From contig NZ_JAINWL010000001.1 of the NCBI RefSeq assembly GCF_021021475.1, positions 806,001 through 870,000 of the forward strand: a stretch of 64,000 nucleotides of DNA, given 5' to 3'. Position 1 is the stretch's first letter. Each line of letters begins with the position of its first letter. The position numbers and the translations under genes are program-made. Origin of the DNA: Citromicrobium bathyomarinum (GTDB lineage: Bacteria > Pseudomonadota > Alphaproteobacteria > Sphingomonadales > Sphingomonadaceae). Under the pieces are notes generated by a model, which had not been told where the DNA came from, did not search any database, and saw only the letters and a list, made by a program, of their open reading frames with translations. Positions 1 through 11,795 of the stretch are shown in pieces.

Positions 1-1253
<1,253 letters not shown>

Positions 1254-1277
1254 AGCCCAGCGAGATAGGGAGCCACG

Positions 1278-2156
1278 ATGGCTAACCTCAAAGAACTCAA
1301 GGGCCGGATCAAGTCGGTCAGGTCGACGCAGAAGATCACCAAGGCCAAGCAGATGGTCGCGGCAGCGAAGCTGCGCCGTGCGCAGGAGGCTGCCGAAGAG
1401 GCACGCCCCTACGCGGAGCGGCTGAACGCCGTCATGGCCAGCCTGGCAGCCAAGGTGGGCGATACTGCCTCGGCCCCCAAGCTGCTGACCGGCACGGGGA
1501 GCGACCAGCGCCACCTGCTGGTGGTGGTCAACACCGACAAGGGCCTGTGCGGCGGTCTCAACGCCAACATCGTCAAGGAGGCGCTGCGCAAGGCCGCCGC
1601 GCTCCGTGAAGCTGGCAAGACGGTCGAATTCTATCTCGTCGGCAGGAAGGGGCGCGCCCCGATCAAGCGGGCCAATGCCAGCGCGATCGCCAAGCACTTC
1701 GACACCTCCGACGTGCGCACCCCCGGCTTCAACGAGGCGGAAGCGATCGCCAACGAGCTGCTCGAAATGTTCGAGGCAGGCGCGTTCGACGTCGCGCACC
1801 TGGTCTATCCGGTCTTCAAGTCCGCGCTCGCGCAGAACCCGACCGTGCAGCAGCTGATCCCGGTCCCCGCACCCGAAGCGGGCGACGTGCCCAAGGCGGA
1901 TGCCGTGGTCGAATACGAGCCGGGCGAAGAGGAAATCCTCGAAGCCCTGCTGCCGCGCTATGTCCGCACGCAGCTGTTCGCCGCGCTGCTCGAACGCGAG
2001 GCGTCCGAACAGGGTGCCTCGATGACCGCGATGGACAACGCGACGCGCAACGCGGGCGACCTGATCAAGAACCTCAACATCGAGTACAACCGCCAGCGTC
2101 AGGCTGCGATCACCACCGAGCTGATCGAAATCATCGCAGGGGCGGAGGCACTGTAA
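1278..2156 (+). CDS. atpG: ATP synthase F1 subunit gamma
   Basis: Central rotary shaft of F1, coupling rotation of the c-ring to the catalytic beta subunits. The protein is 292 residues, a normal family length. The N-terminal [25 protein letters not shown]-type helix and the C-terminal helix with [12 protein letters not shown], which form the antiparallel coiled coil of the shaft, are both visible. A good Shine-Dalgarno (AGGGAG) precedes the ATG. Its TAA shares one base with the ATG of the following small lipoprotein gene, so that gene is translationally coupled to it. Confidence 0.98.
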   Translation: MANLKELKGRIKSVRSTQKITKAKQMVAAAKLRRAQEAAEEARPYAERLNAVMASLAAKVGDTASAPKLLTGTGSDQRHLLVVVNTDKGLCGGLNANIVKEALRKAAALREAGKTVEFYLVGRKGRAPIKRANASAIAKHFDTSDVRTPGFNEAEAIANELLEMFEAGAFDVAHLVYPVFKSALAQNPTVQQLIPVPAPEAGDVPKADAVVEYEPGEEEILEALLPRYVRTQLFAALLEREASEQGASMTAMDNATRNAGDLIKNLNIEYNRQRQAAITTELIEIIAGAEAL

Positions 2157-2551
2157 TGCTGGGCCGCTCCATCATCCTCGCATCGCTCTTCGCGCTCGCC
2201 GCCTGCGCCGAGCCGGTGGATGATGACGCCACCACCGATACGGCCGACATCGAGGCCGCGCCGGTGGTCGAGCAGAGCCCCGCCGCGCCCGAACCGGTCG
2301 GCGCCACCGCCGAGCTGGAAGCGGACGAAAACGTGCCCTCGCTCGCCGAGGTGCAGGTCGCGCTGCAGCAGTGCGCCAAGGATCGCAAGGTTCTGGACGC
2401 GCAGTGCGAGGCGACCGGCGAAGGCACGGAATTCACCTGTACCTATTCGCTCGACGGCGACACGCCCGAAACCGAACGCGAGGCCATGATCGCCGCCGAT
2501 GGCGCGAGCTATGTCCTCATCGATATTCCCGAAGACTGCCAGCAGCTGTAA
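2156..2551 (+). CDS. Small lipoprotein encoded between atpG and atpD
   Basis: A 131-residue protein not recognised as a named family. The N-terminus is a signal peptide with a lipobox ending LAAC (Cys17), followed by an acidic Ala/Pro/Glu-rich linker to about residue 65. The C-terminal part contains three cysteines (QQCAKDRK, AQCEATG, FTCTYS) and a fourth near the end (EDCQQL). A periplasm-facing lipid-anchored protein is therefore expected. It starts one base inside the atpG stop codon and ends 18 nt before atpD, so it is cotranscribed with the ATP synthase. Such an insertion is not part of the standard operon; a link to ATP synthase assembly is only a guess. Confidence 0.85.
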   Translation: MLGRSIILASLFALAACAEPVDDDATTDTADIEAAPVVEQSPAAPEPVGATAELEADENVPSLAEVQVALQQCAKDRKVLDAQCEATGEGTEFTCTYSLDGDTPETEREAMIAADGASYVLIDIPEDCQQL

Positions 2552-4039
<1,488 letters not shown>

Positions 4040-4046
4040 GCGGGCC

Positions 4047-4535
4047 ATGGCTGATGGGCAGCAGGTGAGTGCGCCGACCGGCGTCGACCTGCTGCTCCGC
4101 CGGCTGTTGCAGCTCGGCATTGCGGACTTCCTGCTGATCTCCGCCTTCGACATTCACCGCTGGCGGCGCGACAACTGGCAGGATTTCGACGAAATGTTCC
4201 AGATCGCGGCGCGGATGGTGTTCGACCAGCCCGCACAACCGGTCTGGCTCTATGCCTTCGCTTTCCCGTTCGTCGCGATCAATTTCGGCTGCATGGTCCA
4301 GTGGCTGCGCGGAAAGCGCGCGCCGATCATGCTGCCGCTGTTCGTGATCAGCGCGATCGCCATCGCCGCAATGCCGCTGGCCGCGTGGCAGATGGTCGTC
4401 TACCGGATGATCTGGCCCGACATCCTGAGCTTCATCGGTTATATGATCGGCGGCGGAATAGCGATTATCATCGGGCTGCGGCTCGACAGCACATCACAGG
4501 CCGCGGCAACCCTGCGGCCCGACACGGAGACCTGA
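4047..4535 (+). CDS. Uncharacterised membrane protein between atpD and atpC
   Basis: A 162-residue protein with no family I recognise. It has three or four probable membrane spans, around residues 20-36, 68-88, 92-116 and 124-146, the last containing a [14 protein letters not shown] stretch. Between the first two lies a basic/aromatic loop ([15 protein letters not shown]). The start 7 nt after the atpD stop and the end 5 nt before atpC make cotranscription with the F1 genes very likely. It may be an accessory inner-membrane protein of the synthase or merely a passenger; sequence alone cannot decide. Confidence 0.85.
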   Translation: MADGQQVSAPTGVDLLLRRLLQLGIADFLLISAFDIHRWRRDNWQDFDEMFQIAARMVFDQPAQPVWLYAFAFPFVAINFGCMVQWLRGKRAPIMLPLFVISAIAIAAMPLAAWQMVVYRMIWPDILSFIGYMIGGGIAIIIGLRLDSTSQAAATLRPDTET

Positions 4536-4540
4536 AGATT

Positions 4541-4798
4541 ATGCCCCTCCACTTCGAACTGGTGACCCCCGCCCGCCACGTGCGCAGCGACGACGTGCAC
4601 ATGGTCGTCGTGCCCGGGACCGAGGGTGAATTCGGCGTGCTGGAAGGCCACGCGCCCTTCATGTCGACGATTCGCGACGGCGCGGTGCAGATCTTCAAGA
4701 CCGCCGGTGCGAGCCCCGAAACGATCGAAGTGCGCGGCGGCTTCGCCGAAGTGGGCGAGAACGGGCTGACCATCCTCGCCGAGCACGTCGAAGGCTGA
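4541..4798 (+). CDS. atpC: ATP synthase F1 subunit epsilon (short form)
   Basis: The epsilon subunit joins gamma to the c-ring and modulates ATPase activity. Only 85 residues are encoded: the N-terminal beta-sandwich with [19 protein letters not shown] is intact, but the C-terminal helical hairpin that inhibits ATP hydrolysis in E. coli is absent. In alphaproteobacteria that inhibitory job can be done by a separate zeta subunit, which is consistent but not shown here. The ATG at 4541 is chosen because homology begins immediately ([10 protein letters not shown]); the longer open frame upstream overlaps the preceding gene. Confidence 0.96.
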   Translation: MPLHFELVTPARHVRSDDVHMVVVPGTEGEFGVLEGHAPFMSTIRDGAVQIFKTAGASPETIEVRGGFAEVGENGLTILAEHVEG

Positions 4799-4838
4799 TT
4801 TCCTGGCCGGGGCTCCTGCCCCTCCCACGGGTCGCGCC

Positions 4839-5228
4839 ATGATCGTCTCCCCCCGCCTTGCCCGCTTCGCGCGGATCGCGCTGGTCGTGGCCGCGCTGGG
4901 TGCCTTCGCGCTCGCCATCCTGCCGACCGCGCCGGGGCCGGAGAGCATGAACGACAAGGTCAATCACGCCTTTGCGTTCTTCGTCCTCTCCGGGCTCGCC
5001 TATGCCGGGTGGCCCAAAGCAGGCGCGGTTCGAATCTTCGCGCTGCTGACCGCGTTCGGCGGGCTGATCGAGATCGTTCAGGGCCTCGATCTGATCGGCC
5101 GCGATGCGGATATCTACGATCTGTTTGCGGACATAGTCGGGATCGTGATCGGCCTCGTCACCGCGCGGCTGGTGCTGCGTTTTGCGCCCGAACTGACCGA
5201 AGAACTGCGCGAAAAGCTGAGCGACTAG
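4839..5228 (+). CDS. VanZ-like membrane protein
   Basis: A 129-residue protein with four likely membrane spans (about 9-27, 43-60, 67-85 and 92-112) and the VanZ-type pattern KVNHAFAFFVLSGLAY followed by GGLIEIVQ and DIYDLFADIVGIVIGL. Most bacterial VanZ-like proteins of this size have no known function; the name comes from a teicoplanin resistance accessory gene, and no resistance role is implied. It follows atpC by 40 nt and may be the last gene of the operon. It converges with the HNH gene only 9 nt away. Confidence 0.8.
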   Translation: MIVSPRLARFARIALVVAALGAFALAILPTAPGPESMNDKVNHAFAFFVLSGLAYAGWPKAGAVRIFALLTAFGGLIEIVQGLDLIGRDADIYDLFADIVGIVIGLVTARLVLRFAPELTEELREKLSD

Positions 5229-5237
5229 CGTCCTTCG

Positions 5238-5540
5238 CTAACGCGTCGGCGCGTGGAAATCGGGCGGCTTGTCCGCGATCCAGCGCACGAATTTCGCCAA
5301 CGCCGGATTGTCCTTCAGCCGCTCCGGATCGTCGCCGATCCTGGCCAGCTGCGCATTGGTGAAATTGGCGTGGATCGTGCGGTGGCAGATCGGGTGGACG
5401 GGCACGGTCGCCCGCCCCTTCTTCGCCTTGGGCACCGGATGATGCCATTGCAGCCGGGTCGCTATGGGCCGCCCGCATAGCCAGCAGACGAGCGGACCAT
5501 CATCGCGCCCGGTCCCGGATGCCTTGCGGCTAGTCGTAAT
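5238..5540 (-). CDS. Small HNH-type zinc protein (start uncertain)
   Basis: The reading frame encodes a zinc-ribbon/HNH fold: CWLCGRP near nt 5469-5486, then QWHHPVPKAKKGR, then VHPICHRTIHANFTNAQL, and a conserved-looking tail ending PPDFHAPTR. The only ordinary start codon inside the frame is GTG at 5433-5435, which would remove the CxxC pair and the HH dipeptide. The true start must therefore be further upstream. No ATG, GTG or TTG is seen there; ATT at 5538-5540, overlapping the upstream gene by 11 nt, is the best candidate (100 residues). Nuclease activity is plausible from the HNH motif but unproven. Confidence 0.7.
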   Translation of the reverse strand: MTTSRKASGTGRDDGPLVCWLCGRPIATRLQWHHPVPKAKKGRATVPVHPICHRTIHANFTNAQLARIGDDPERLKDNPALAKFVRWIADKPPDFHAPTR

Positions 5541-6147
5541 AGAACAGCTCGTCCGCGACGCCGCCGTAGGAATCGCCCGCCATCACATCGACCGATTCGA
5601 TCTTGGCGGTGCAATTGCGCTCGGCAATCACATCGCCGCCGCGCACCACCAGCACGCCATCGGTGAATTCGGGCTTGTTGCCCTCTTCATCGAAGCCGGT
5701 ACGCACGGTGCGGCTATAAACGATATAGCGCACGCCGCCATTGGCGAACTCTATCTGAGCCTCGCCACCGCCCGAGTAGGCCACGCTGGCAAAGCGCCCA
5801 CCGTCGAGCACGATCTCGGGCTTGCCCGAACCGCCGAACCGATACTGCGCGGTCTTCTGCCCCTGCGCATTGGTGACGCCGCATACGGCGATCCGCTTGG
5901 TACCGGCTGCGCAGGAAAACAGCTCCCGCTCGTCGGATGCGCAGGCCACCTTCGCCACAGCGGGAGATTTCTCATCGACCGAAGCATCGGCTTGCGCAGC
6001 GTCCTCTTGCGCCCCGGAAGCCTCGTCCGCAGCCTTCGCGGGAGCTTCGACGGCGTAATCCGCGCTCGCCCCGCTGGTTTCCGCGGTAGCATCGCCACAA
6101 GCCGCCAGCGCAAGCGCACCGCAGCCGACCAGAATCATTCTCTTCAC
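5530..6147 (-). CDS. Lipoprotein of unknown function
   Basis: A 205-residue protein with a signal peptide and lipobox LAAC (Cys17), then a low-complexity Ala/Glu/Ser-rich linker to about residue 60. The C-terminal domain carries several cysteines (KVACASDERELFSCAAG, VCGVTNAQG, ERNCTAK) that could form disulfides in the periplasm. No named family is recognised. The ATG overlaps the glmU stop by 4 nt (ATGA), so it is translated from the glmU mRNA. Confidence 0.85.
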   Translation of the reverse strand: MKRMILVGCGALALAACGDATAETSGASADYAVEAPAKAADEASGAQEDAAQADASVDEKSPAVAKVACASDERELFSCAAGTKRIAVCGVTNAQGQKTAQYRFGGSGKPEIVLDGGRFASVAYSGGGEAQIEFANGGVRYIVYSRTVRTGFDEEGNKPEFTDGVLVVRGGDVIAERNCTAKIESVDVMAGDSYGGVADELFYYD

Positions 6148-7499
6148 TTGGCTTCACCCTTTTTCTTTTTCTTCATTGTATCGTGGAAACGATCCGCCCA
6201 GCCGGGTTTGATTGACTGCTCGGCCCGCTCCATCCGCAACTCGCCCGGCGCGACATCGCGCGTCACCGTGCTGCCCGCCGCGACGATCGCGTCCGCCCCG
6301 ATGGTGACCGGGGCGACCAGCGCGGAGTTGGAGCCGATGAAGGCGCGCTCTCCGATGGTTGTCTTGTACTTGAAGTAGCCGTCGTAATTGCAGGTGATCG
6401 TACCCGCGCCGATATTCGCGCCCGCACCTATCTCCGCATCGCCGAGGTATGTGAGGTGGCTCGCCTTGGCACCCTGGCCCAGCGTCGACTTCTTCATCTC
6501 GACGAAATTGCCGACGAAGGCGTCCTTCTCCAGCACCGCGCCGGGCCGCAGCCGCGCATAGGGGCCGACCTGCGCGCCTTCGCCCACGGTCGCACCCTCC
6601 AGATGGCTGAAGGCCTTGATATGCGCGCCATCGGCCACACGCACGCCGGGGCCGAAGACCACATTGGGGTCGATCGTCACATCGCGCCCGATCTGCGTGT
6701 CATAACTGAAGAACACGGTTTCGGGCGCGCGCAGCGTGGCCCCGTTCGCCATCGCTTCCTCGCGCTTCAGCTCCTGCCACTGCGCTTCGGCGCGGGCGAG
6801 TTCGGCGCGGCTGTTGATGCCGGCGACCTCGCCCGGATCGCTCGCGGTCACGGCGGCGCAGGTGTCGCCATCGGCGATCGCGATATTGACGATGTCGGGC
6901 AGGTAATATTCGCCCTGCGCATTGTCGTTACCCACCCGGCGCAGCAGGTCGAACATGTCCCGCGCACGCGCCGCCATCAGGCCCGAATTGCACAAGGTGC
7001 ACGCACGCTCTTCCTCGTTCGCGTCCTTGAACTCGACCATCTTGGAAATCCGGCCCTCGTCGTCCGCGATCACGCGGCCATAGGCGAGCGCGTCTTCCGG
7101 TTCGAAGCCCAGCACCACCACCTTGGGCGCATCCTCGGCATGCAGCCGGTCGAGCATCGCACGCATGGTCTCCCCGCGCACGAAGGGCACATCGCCATAG
7201 AGCACCAGCACATCGCCGGTGAAATCGCCCAGCGGCTCTTCCGCCTGCTGCACCGCGTGGCCCGTGCCAAGCTGCGGCTCCTGCACGCGCGTTTCGGCAT
7301 CGTCGCCCAGCGCGGCTTCCAGCTGATCGCGGCCTGCGCCGACCACCACCACCTTGCGCTTGGGCCCCAGCGTGTCGATCGAGGCCATCAGGTGATGCAG
7401 CATCGCCCGCCCCGCAATCGGGTGGAGCACCTTGTGCAGGTCGGACTTCATGCGGGTGCCCTTGCCCGCGGCGAGAATGATGGCTGCGAAATCTGTCAT
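6144..7499 (-). CDS. glmU: Bifunctional UDP-GlcNAc pyrophosphorylase / GlcN-1-P acetyltransferase
   Basis: Makes UDP-N-acetylglucosamine, the precursor of peptidoglycan and lipopolysaccharide, in two steps: acetylation of glucosamine-1-phosphate and uridylyl transfer. It is 451 residues, full length. The N-terminal Rossmann domain begins IILAAGKGTRMKS; the C-terminal left-handed beta helix contains VGNFVEMKKSTLGQG, GDAEIGAGANIGAGTITCNYDG and the terminal VTRDVAPG segment. The ATG at 7497-7499 is chosen because the pyrophosphorylase motif follows at once; the open frame extends far upstream without homology. Transcribed divergently from gph, 60 nt away. Confidence 0.97.
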   Translation of the reverse strand: MTDFAAIILAAGKGTRMKSDLHKVLHPIAGRAMLHHLMASIDTLGPKRKVVVVGAGRDQLEAALGDDAETRVQEPQLGTGHAVQQAEEPLGDFTGDVLVLYGDVPFVRGETMRAMLDRLHAEDAPKVVVLGFEPEDALAYGRVIADDEGRISKMVEFKDANEEERACTLCNSGLMAARARDMFDLLRRVGNDNAQGEYYLPDIVNIAIADGDTCAAVTASDPGEVAGINSRAELARAEAQWQELKREEAMANGATLRAPETVFFSYDTQIGRDVTIDPNVVFGPGVRVADGAHIKAFSHLEGATVGEGAQVGPYARLRPGAVLEKDAFVGNFVEMKKSTLGQGAKASHLTYLGDAEIGAGANIGAGTITCNYDGYFKYKTTIGERAFIGSNSALVAPVTIGADAIVAAGSTVTRDVAPGELRMERAEQSIKPGWADRFHDTMKKKKKGEAK

Positions 7500-7559
7500 A
7501 TGCGGGGCTGTGCCACCATCGGCTTGCAGATTGAAGAAGGTTTCGCCACGCAGGCCCGC

Positions 7560-8249
7560 ATGAGCGATTTTCCCTTTGACGCGATAGGCCTCGATCTCGA
7601 CGGCACGCTGCTCGACACCAAGGCAGACCTTGCCGCGGCGGTAAACCACGCGCTGGCAGATGGCGGCTACCAGCAGGTGCCTGGCGAGAAGGTGGAGGGA
7701 CTGATCGGCGGCGGCGCGAAAGTGATGCTCGCCCGCGCGATCGAAGCCCAGGGCGGCAGCATGGCGGAGGAAGACTTCCGCCCTCTCTACAAGACGCTGC
7801 TCCGCTATTACTCGCAGCACAATGCGGTCCACACGCAGCCCTTCCCCGGCGTGATCGAGACGCTGGACGAGCTGGCGGCGATGGACGTGAAGCTGGCGGT
7901 GGTGACCAACAAGTTCGAAGGCTTCGCTGCCGAGATTCTCGAGCAGCTGGATTTGACCGACCGCTTCGTGACGCTGATCGGCGGGGACAGTCTGGGCAAG
8001 GATGCGGACGGCAATTTCCGCGCCAAGCCGGCCGCCGATCCCGTCCTCACCGCGATGGAGCGGTGCGGGTCGCGGCGCCTGGCCTTCGTCGGCGACAGTA
8101 CCTACGACGTGATGGCTGCGCGCGCGGCAGGCGTACCGGTGGTCGCGGCAGGCTACGGCTATTGCGACAAGCCTGCGCAGGATCTGGGCGCGGACGCAGT
8201 GATCGATAGCTTCGATGCGCTGATCCCTGCGCTTCGCGGGCTCGCCTGA
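7560..8249 (+). CDS. gph: Phosphoglycolate phosphatase (HAD family)
   Basis: Removes phosphate from 2-phosphoglycolate, a product of 3'-phosphoglycolate DNA end repair and of oxygenase reactions. It is 229 residues with all HAD motifs in order: DLDGTLLD (motif I, nucleophile Asp), VVTNK (motif II), a Lys in RAKPAADPV (motif III) and FVGDSTYD (motif IV). The cap domain lies between residues 16 and 90. The start at 7560 places motif I at residues 11-18. Specificity for phosphoglycolate is by family resemblance; a broader phosphatase role cannot be excluded. Confidence 0.88.
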   Translation: MSDFPFDAIGLDLDGTLLDTKADLAAAVNHALADGGYQQVPGEKVEGLIGGGAKVMLARAIEAQGGSMAEEDFRPLYKTLLRYYSQHNAVHTQPFPGVIETLDELAAMDVKLAVVTNKFEGFAAEILEQLDLTDRFVTLIGGDSLGKDADGNFRAKPAADPVLTAMERCGSRRLAFVGDSTYDVMAARAAGVPVVAAGYGYCDKPAQDLGADAVIDSFDALIPALRGLA

Positions 8250-8372
8250 TGCGGGCGCGCAATCGACAAACAGACAGCCGCTTCCGTCGAGCGACATTGG
8301 CAAGCCCCGCCCCGCGCGGGACAAGTGCCTCACATTTCACTCACTTTCATCCGTTCCAGGGGGAGCCAGCCG

Positions 8373-10523
8373 ATGAAATCCACCTCCATCCGCGCGATCA
8401 TCGCATCGCTCGCCGTATCGGTCGCTTGCGCGCCGCTTCTCACCAGCCCGCTTGCCGCGCAGGATACCAACGCCGTGGTTGAACCCGACTTCGAAGCCGA
8501 GAACGATCCCTTCATCTGGCTGGAGGAAACCCGCAGCGAGCGCGCGCTCGAATGGGTCGAGAGCGAGAACGAAAAGACCGTCGCCGCGCTGCAGACCGAC
8601 CCCCGGTTCGAGGCACTGAAGGCCGAAGCGCTGGCGATCTACGACGCCGAGGACCGCATCCCCAGCGTCTCTTTCAGGCATTATGGCCTGGTCAATTTCT
8701 GGCAGGACGCGAAAAATCCCAAGGGCATCCTGCGCCGTACCACGCTTGAAAGCTGGCGGACCGACAATCCGGAATGGGAGACCATCCTCGATGTCGACGC
8801 GCTTGCCGCAGCCGAGGGCAAGGAATGGGTTTATGGCGGGATGACCTGCCTGCCGCCCGACGGCACACGTTGCATGGTCTACCTGTCCGATGGCGGCAAG
8901 GATGCGAGCATTGCGCGCGAGTTCGACCTCGACACGCTCGACTTCGTGGATGGCGGTTTCGAACTGCCCGAAAGCCAGGGCAGCGCCAGCTGGGTCGATC
9001 AGGACACGCTGCTGGTCAGCCGCGATTTCGGCGACGGCACCGTCACCGACAGCTTCTACCCCTTCACCACCCGCGTGTGGAAGCGCGGCACCGCGCTGGA
9101 GGATGCGCCGGAAATCTTCCGGGGCGAGAAAAGCGATGTCTCTGCCGGGGCCTACCTGCTGCGCGATGGCGAAGGCACGATCCACGGGCGCATGGCCTAT
9201 CGCGGCGTATCCTTCCACGAGCGAGAATATTTCTACGAAATGGACGGCGAGTGGGTGAAGCTGGACCTGCCCGCCAAGGCCGGCCCCTATGGCATCATCG
9301 ACGGCCAGATCCTGTTCTCGACCGATGTCGACTGGGAAACACAGGGGCAGACGTTCCCGGCGGACTCGCTGGTCTCCGCCGATCTGGAAGAATGGAAAGC
9401 CGATCCCAACGGCGCCAAGAAGACGCTGGTGTGGAAGCCCGCCGATCGCCAGACAAAGCGCGGCGCAAGCTCCACCAAAAGCAGCCTCTATGTCAGCATC
9501 CTCGACAATGTCCGGGGGCAGGTGCTGAAGTTCGATTACGTCGATGGCGCGTGGACCAGCCAGCGGATCGCCCTGCCGGAGAACGCGACCGTCGGCGTGG
9601 CAACGGCGTCGGATGAGACCGACCAGATCATGTTTACCTCGACCGATTTCCTGTCGCCGGGCACCTATTACTACGCCGAGAACGGCGTCGATCTGGAAGT
9701 GGTCAAGGAAAGCCCCGAGCGGTTCGATGCCGCGGGCATGGAGATCGAACAGTTCGAGGCGACCAGCCCGGACGGCACCAAAATCCCCTACTTCCTCGTC
9801 AAGCCCAAGGGCATGGCGATGGATGGCAGCACCCCGGTGCTGATGGGCGGCTATGGCGGCTTCCAGGTACCGCGCCTGCCCTCCTATCTCGGCAGCACGG
9901 GCAAGATGTGGCTTGAGCGCGGTAATGCCTACGTCCTCGCCAATATTCGTGGCGGCGGCGAGTTCGGCCCGAACTGGCACCAGAGCGCCATTCGCGAGAA
10001 CAAGCAGCGCACGTGGGACGATTTCATCGCTGTCGGCCGCGATCTGGTCGCACGCGGAATTACCAGCCCGGAGCATCTGGGCGTCGAAGGCGGATCGCAG
10101 GGCGGGCTGCTGGTCGGCACTGCCTTCACCCAGGCACCCGACCTGTTCAACGCCGCGATCGTCCAGATCCCGCTGTTCGACATGCTGCGCTACCAGTATA
10201 TCGGCCGCGGAGCCTCGTGGATCGGCGAATATGGCGACCCGCGCATTCCCGAACAGCGCGCATGGATCGAAGGCTACTCCCCCTATCAGAAGCTGCTGGA
10301 GCAGAAGGACTACCCGCGGGTGTTCTTCGTCACCTCCACCGCCGACGACCGCACGCACCCCAGCCACGGGCGCAAGGCCGCCGCGCGCATGGCGGCGCAG
10401 GGCGACGATTACCTCTATTACGAGGATACCAAGGGCGGCCATTCGGGCGGCGTAGACAACGAACAGCGCGCGACGCTGCGCGCGATGCAGGTGGTCTACC
10501 TGCTGCAGCAGCTGGCGGACTGA
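8373..10523 (+). CDS. Exported prolyl oligopeptidase family (S9) serine peptidase
   Basis: Cleaves short peptides, probably in the periplasm, after proline or a related residue. It is 716 residues: a signal peptide ending near LAAQD (about residue 29), a seven-blade propeller-like N-terminal region, then an alpha/beta hydrolase domain. The catalytic triad is visible: Ser in GVEGGSQGGLLVG, Asp in TSTADDRTHPSHG and His in KGGHSGGVDN. The ATG at 8373 is preceded by a strong GGGGGAG ribosome binding site and begins a proper signal peptide. It stands alone, with a palindromic repeat behind it. Confidence 0.92.
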   Translation: MKSTSIRAIIASLAVSVACAPLLTSPLAAQDTNAVVEPDFEAENDPFIWLEETRSERALEWVESENEKTVAALQTDPRFEALKAEALAIYDAEDRIPSVSFRHYGLVNFWQDAKNPKGILRRTTLESWRTDNPEWETILDVDALAAAEGKEWVYGGMTCLPPDGTRCMVYLSDGGKDASIAREFDLDTLDFVDGGFELPESQGSASWVDQDTLLVSRDFGDGTVTDSFYPFTTRVWKRGTALEDAPEIFRGEKSDVSAGAYLLRDGEGTIHGRMAYRGVSFHEREYFYEMDGEWVKLDLPAKAGPYGIIDGQILFSTDVDWETQGQTFPADSLVSADLEEWKADPNGAKKTLVWKPADRQTKRGASSTKSSLYVSILDNVRGQVLKFDYVDGAWTSQRIALPENATVGVATASDETDQIMFTSTDFLSPGTYYYAENGVDLEVVKESPERFDAAGMEIEQFEATSPDGTKIPYFLVKPKGMAMDGSTPVLMGGYGGFQVPRLPSYLGSTGKMWLERGNAYVLANIRGGGEFGPNWHQSAIRENKQRTWDDFIAVGRDLVARGITSPEHLGVEGGSQGGLLVGTAFTQAPDLFNAAIVQIPLFDMLRYQYIGRGASWIGEYGDPRIPEQRAWIEGYSPYQKLLEQKDYPRVFFVTSTADDRTHPSHGRKAAARMAAQGDDYLYYEDTKGGHSGGVDNEQRATLRAMQVVYLLQQLAD

Positions 10524-10535
10524 GGGACATGACCG

Positions 10536-10630
10536 CTCCTCCCCCTTGAGGGGGAGGTTGGGTGGGGGTGTACGGCGCTGGCAGTAAAGGTCGTACACCC
10601 ACCCCCAACCCCTCCCTCAAGGGAGGGGAG
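10536..10630. repeat. Intergenic palindromic repeat, family A, copy 1
   Basis: Two arms of about 38 nt (roughly 10537-10574 and 10591-10629) form a long imperfect hairpin around a 16-nt centre. Each arm is itself palindromic (CCTCCC...GGGAGG with a TTGAG or TCAAG centre), and TTGGGTGGGGG is matched by CCCCCAACC on the other side. The same CCTCCC-N6-GGGAGGGG plus GGGGTGGG architecture occurs at 17215-17340 and 35993-36087. It sits just after the peptidase stop codon and could act as an RNA stabiliser or a weak terminator. Confidence 0.85.
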
Positions 10631-10767
10631 TCTATGATCCAGCTCGAACCGCCCACGGCCTGCCCCTACGGCATGGCGGTCCATCCCGCGCGGTGTTGCC
10701 AGAATGGCTGGAACCTGCCACTCCGCAGCCAATTTTCACGTTCTGGAACCCTAGCGGAGAGACACTC

Positions 10768-11697
10768 ATGAGCATCTCGTTCAAAGACAAAGTCGCAATC
10801 GTCACCGGTGCAGGCGGGGGCCTCGGCCGCGCTTATGCGCTCGAACTCGGGCGGCGCGGCGCGAAGGTCGTGGTCAACGATCTGGGCGGTTCGCGCGACG
10901 GCACCGGTTCGTCCGACGCGGCGGCTGCCGTGGTCGAAGAGATCGAGAAGGCTGGCGGCGAGGCGATGGCCAATGGCGCATCGGTGACCGAATACGAGCA
11001 GATGGAAAAGATGGTCGCCGACGCCAAGCAGAAGTGGGGCGGGGTCCATGTCCTGATCAACAATGCCGGCGTGCTGCGCGATAAAAGCTTCGCCAAGATG
11101 GAGCCGGCCGATTTCGAATTCGTGGTCGACGTGCACCTCAATGGATCGGCCAACGCGACCAAGGCCGTGTGGGAAACCATGCGCGAGCAGGCCTATGGCC
11201 GCATCCTGATGACCGCCAGCTCCACCGGGCTGTTCGGCAATTTCGGCCAGGCCAACTACGGCGCAGCCAAGCTGGGCCTCGCCGGCCTGACCAAGACGCT
11301 CCAGATCGAAGGCGCGAAGTACAACATCAAGGTCAACACTCTGGCCCCCGTCGCGGGCACCCGGATGACCGAAGACCTGTTCCCCAAGGAAGCGTTCGAG
11401 CTGTTCGCGCCTGAAAACGTGGTCCCCGCAGCGCTCTACCTCGTCAGCGAAGATTCGCCGACCAATGCCATCGTCGGCGCGGGCGCGGGCGGCTTCCACT
11501 CGGCATGGGTGGTGATGAACGACGCGGTGTGGCTGCCCGAGGGTGAGCGTACCGTCGAAGGCTTCGCCGCCAACTGGGCCAAGATCAGCGAGCAGTCCAA
11601 CCTCAAGGCCCCGCAGTCGGGTGCCGAGCAGTCGGGCGCGATCCTCGCCGCGATGCAGAAGGTCACCGGCACCGGGCCCGACTCGGCTCGCGGCTGA
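10768..11697 (+). CDS. SDR family 3-hydroxyacyl-CoA dehydrogenase-like protein
   Basis: A short-chain dehydrogenase of 309 residues. Cofactor loop TGAGGGLGRAYALELG, NNAG motif (VLINNAGVLRD), and catalytic Ser/Tyr/Lys in TASSTGLFGNFGQANYGAAK are all present. The VVNDLGGSRDGTGSS insertion after the first Rossmann unit and the extended C-terminal tail are typical of the dehydrogenase part of peroxisomal multifunctional enzyme type 2, so action on (3R)-hydroxyacyl-CoA in fatty-acid degradation is likely. The ATG at 10768 is chosen over the longer frame because it follows a GGAGAG ribosome binding site and starts the Rossmann strand. Confidence 0.88.
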   Translation: MSISFKDKVAIVTGAGGGLGRAYALELGRRGAKVVVNDLGGSRDGTGSSDAAAAVVEEIEKAGGEAMANGASVTEYEQMEKMVADAKQKWGGVHVLINNAGVLRDKSFAKMEPADFEFVVDVHLNGSANATKAVWETMREQAYGRILMTASSTGLFGNFGQANYGAAKLGLAGLTKTLQIEGAKYNIKVNTLAPVAGTRMTEDLFPKEAFELFAPENVVPAALYLVSEDSPTNAIVGAGAGGFHSAWVVMNDAVWLPEGERTVEGFAANWAKISEQSNLKAPQSGAEQSGAILAAMQKVTGTGPDSARG

Positions 11698-11734
11698 TCA
11701 CCGACGAACGACAGACCCGCTCCGTCGGGCTGTA

Positions 11735-11763
11735 TTGACACGCTAACACACTGGTCATAGCCT
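11735..11763 (+). promoter_or_regulatory. Possible sigma-70 type promoter for the 11796 gene
   Basis: A perfect -35 TTGACA (11735-11740), a 17-nt spacer and a weak -10 TAGCCT (11758-11763) lie about 33 nt upstream of the GTG start of the membrane protein. Only the -35 is strong; the -10 matches the consensus at three positions. Confidence 0.45.
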
Positions 11764-11795
11764 CCCTTTCCGAACAGGCAGGGGAGGCTTGGCCG

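Noticed and set aside
5020-5045. GGTTCGAATC resembling a tRNA T-arm
   Set aside because: Lies inside the VanZ-like coding sequence with no acceptor or anticodon arm around it; no tRNA was found in the window.
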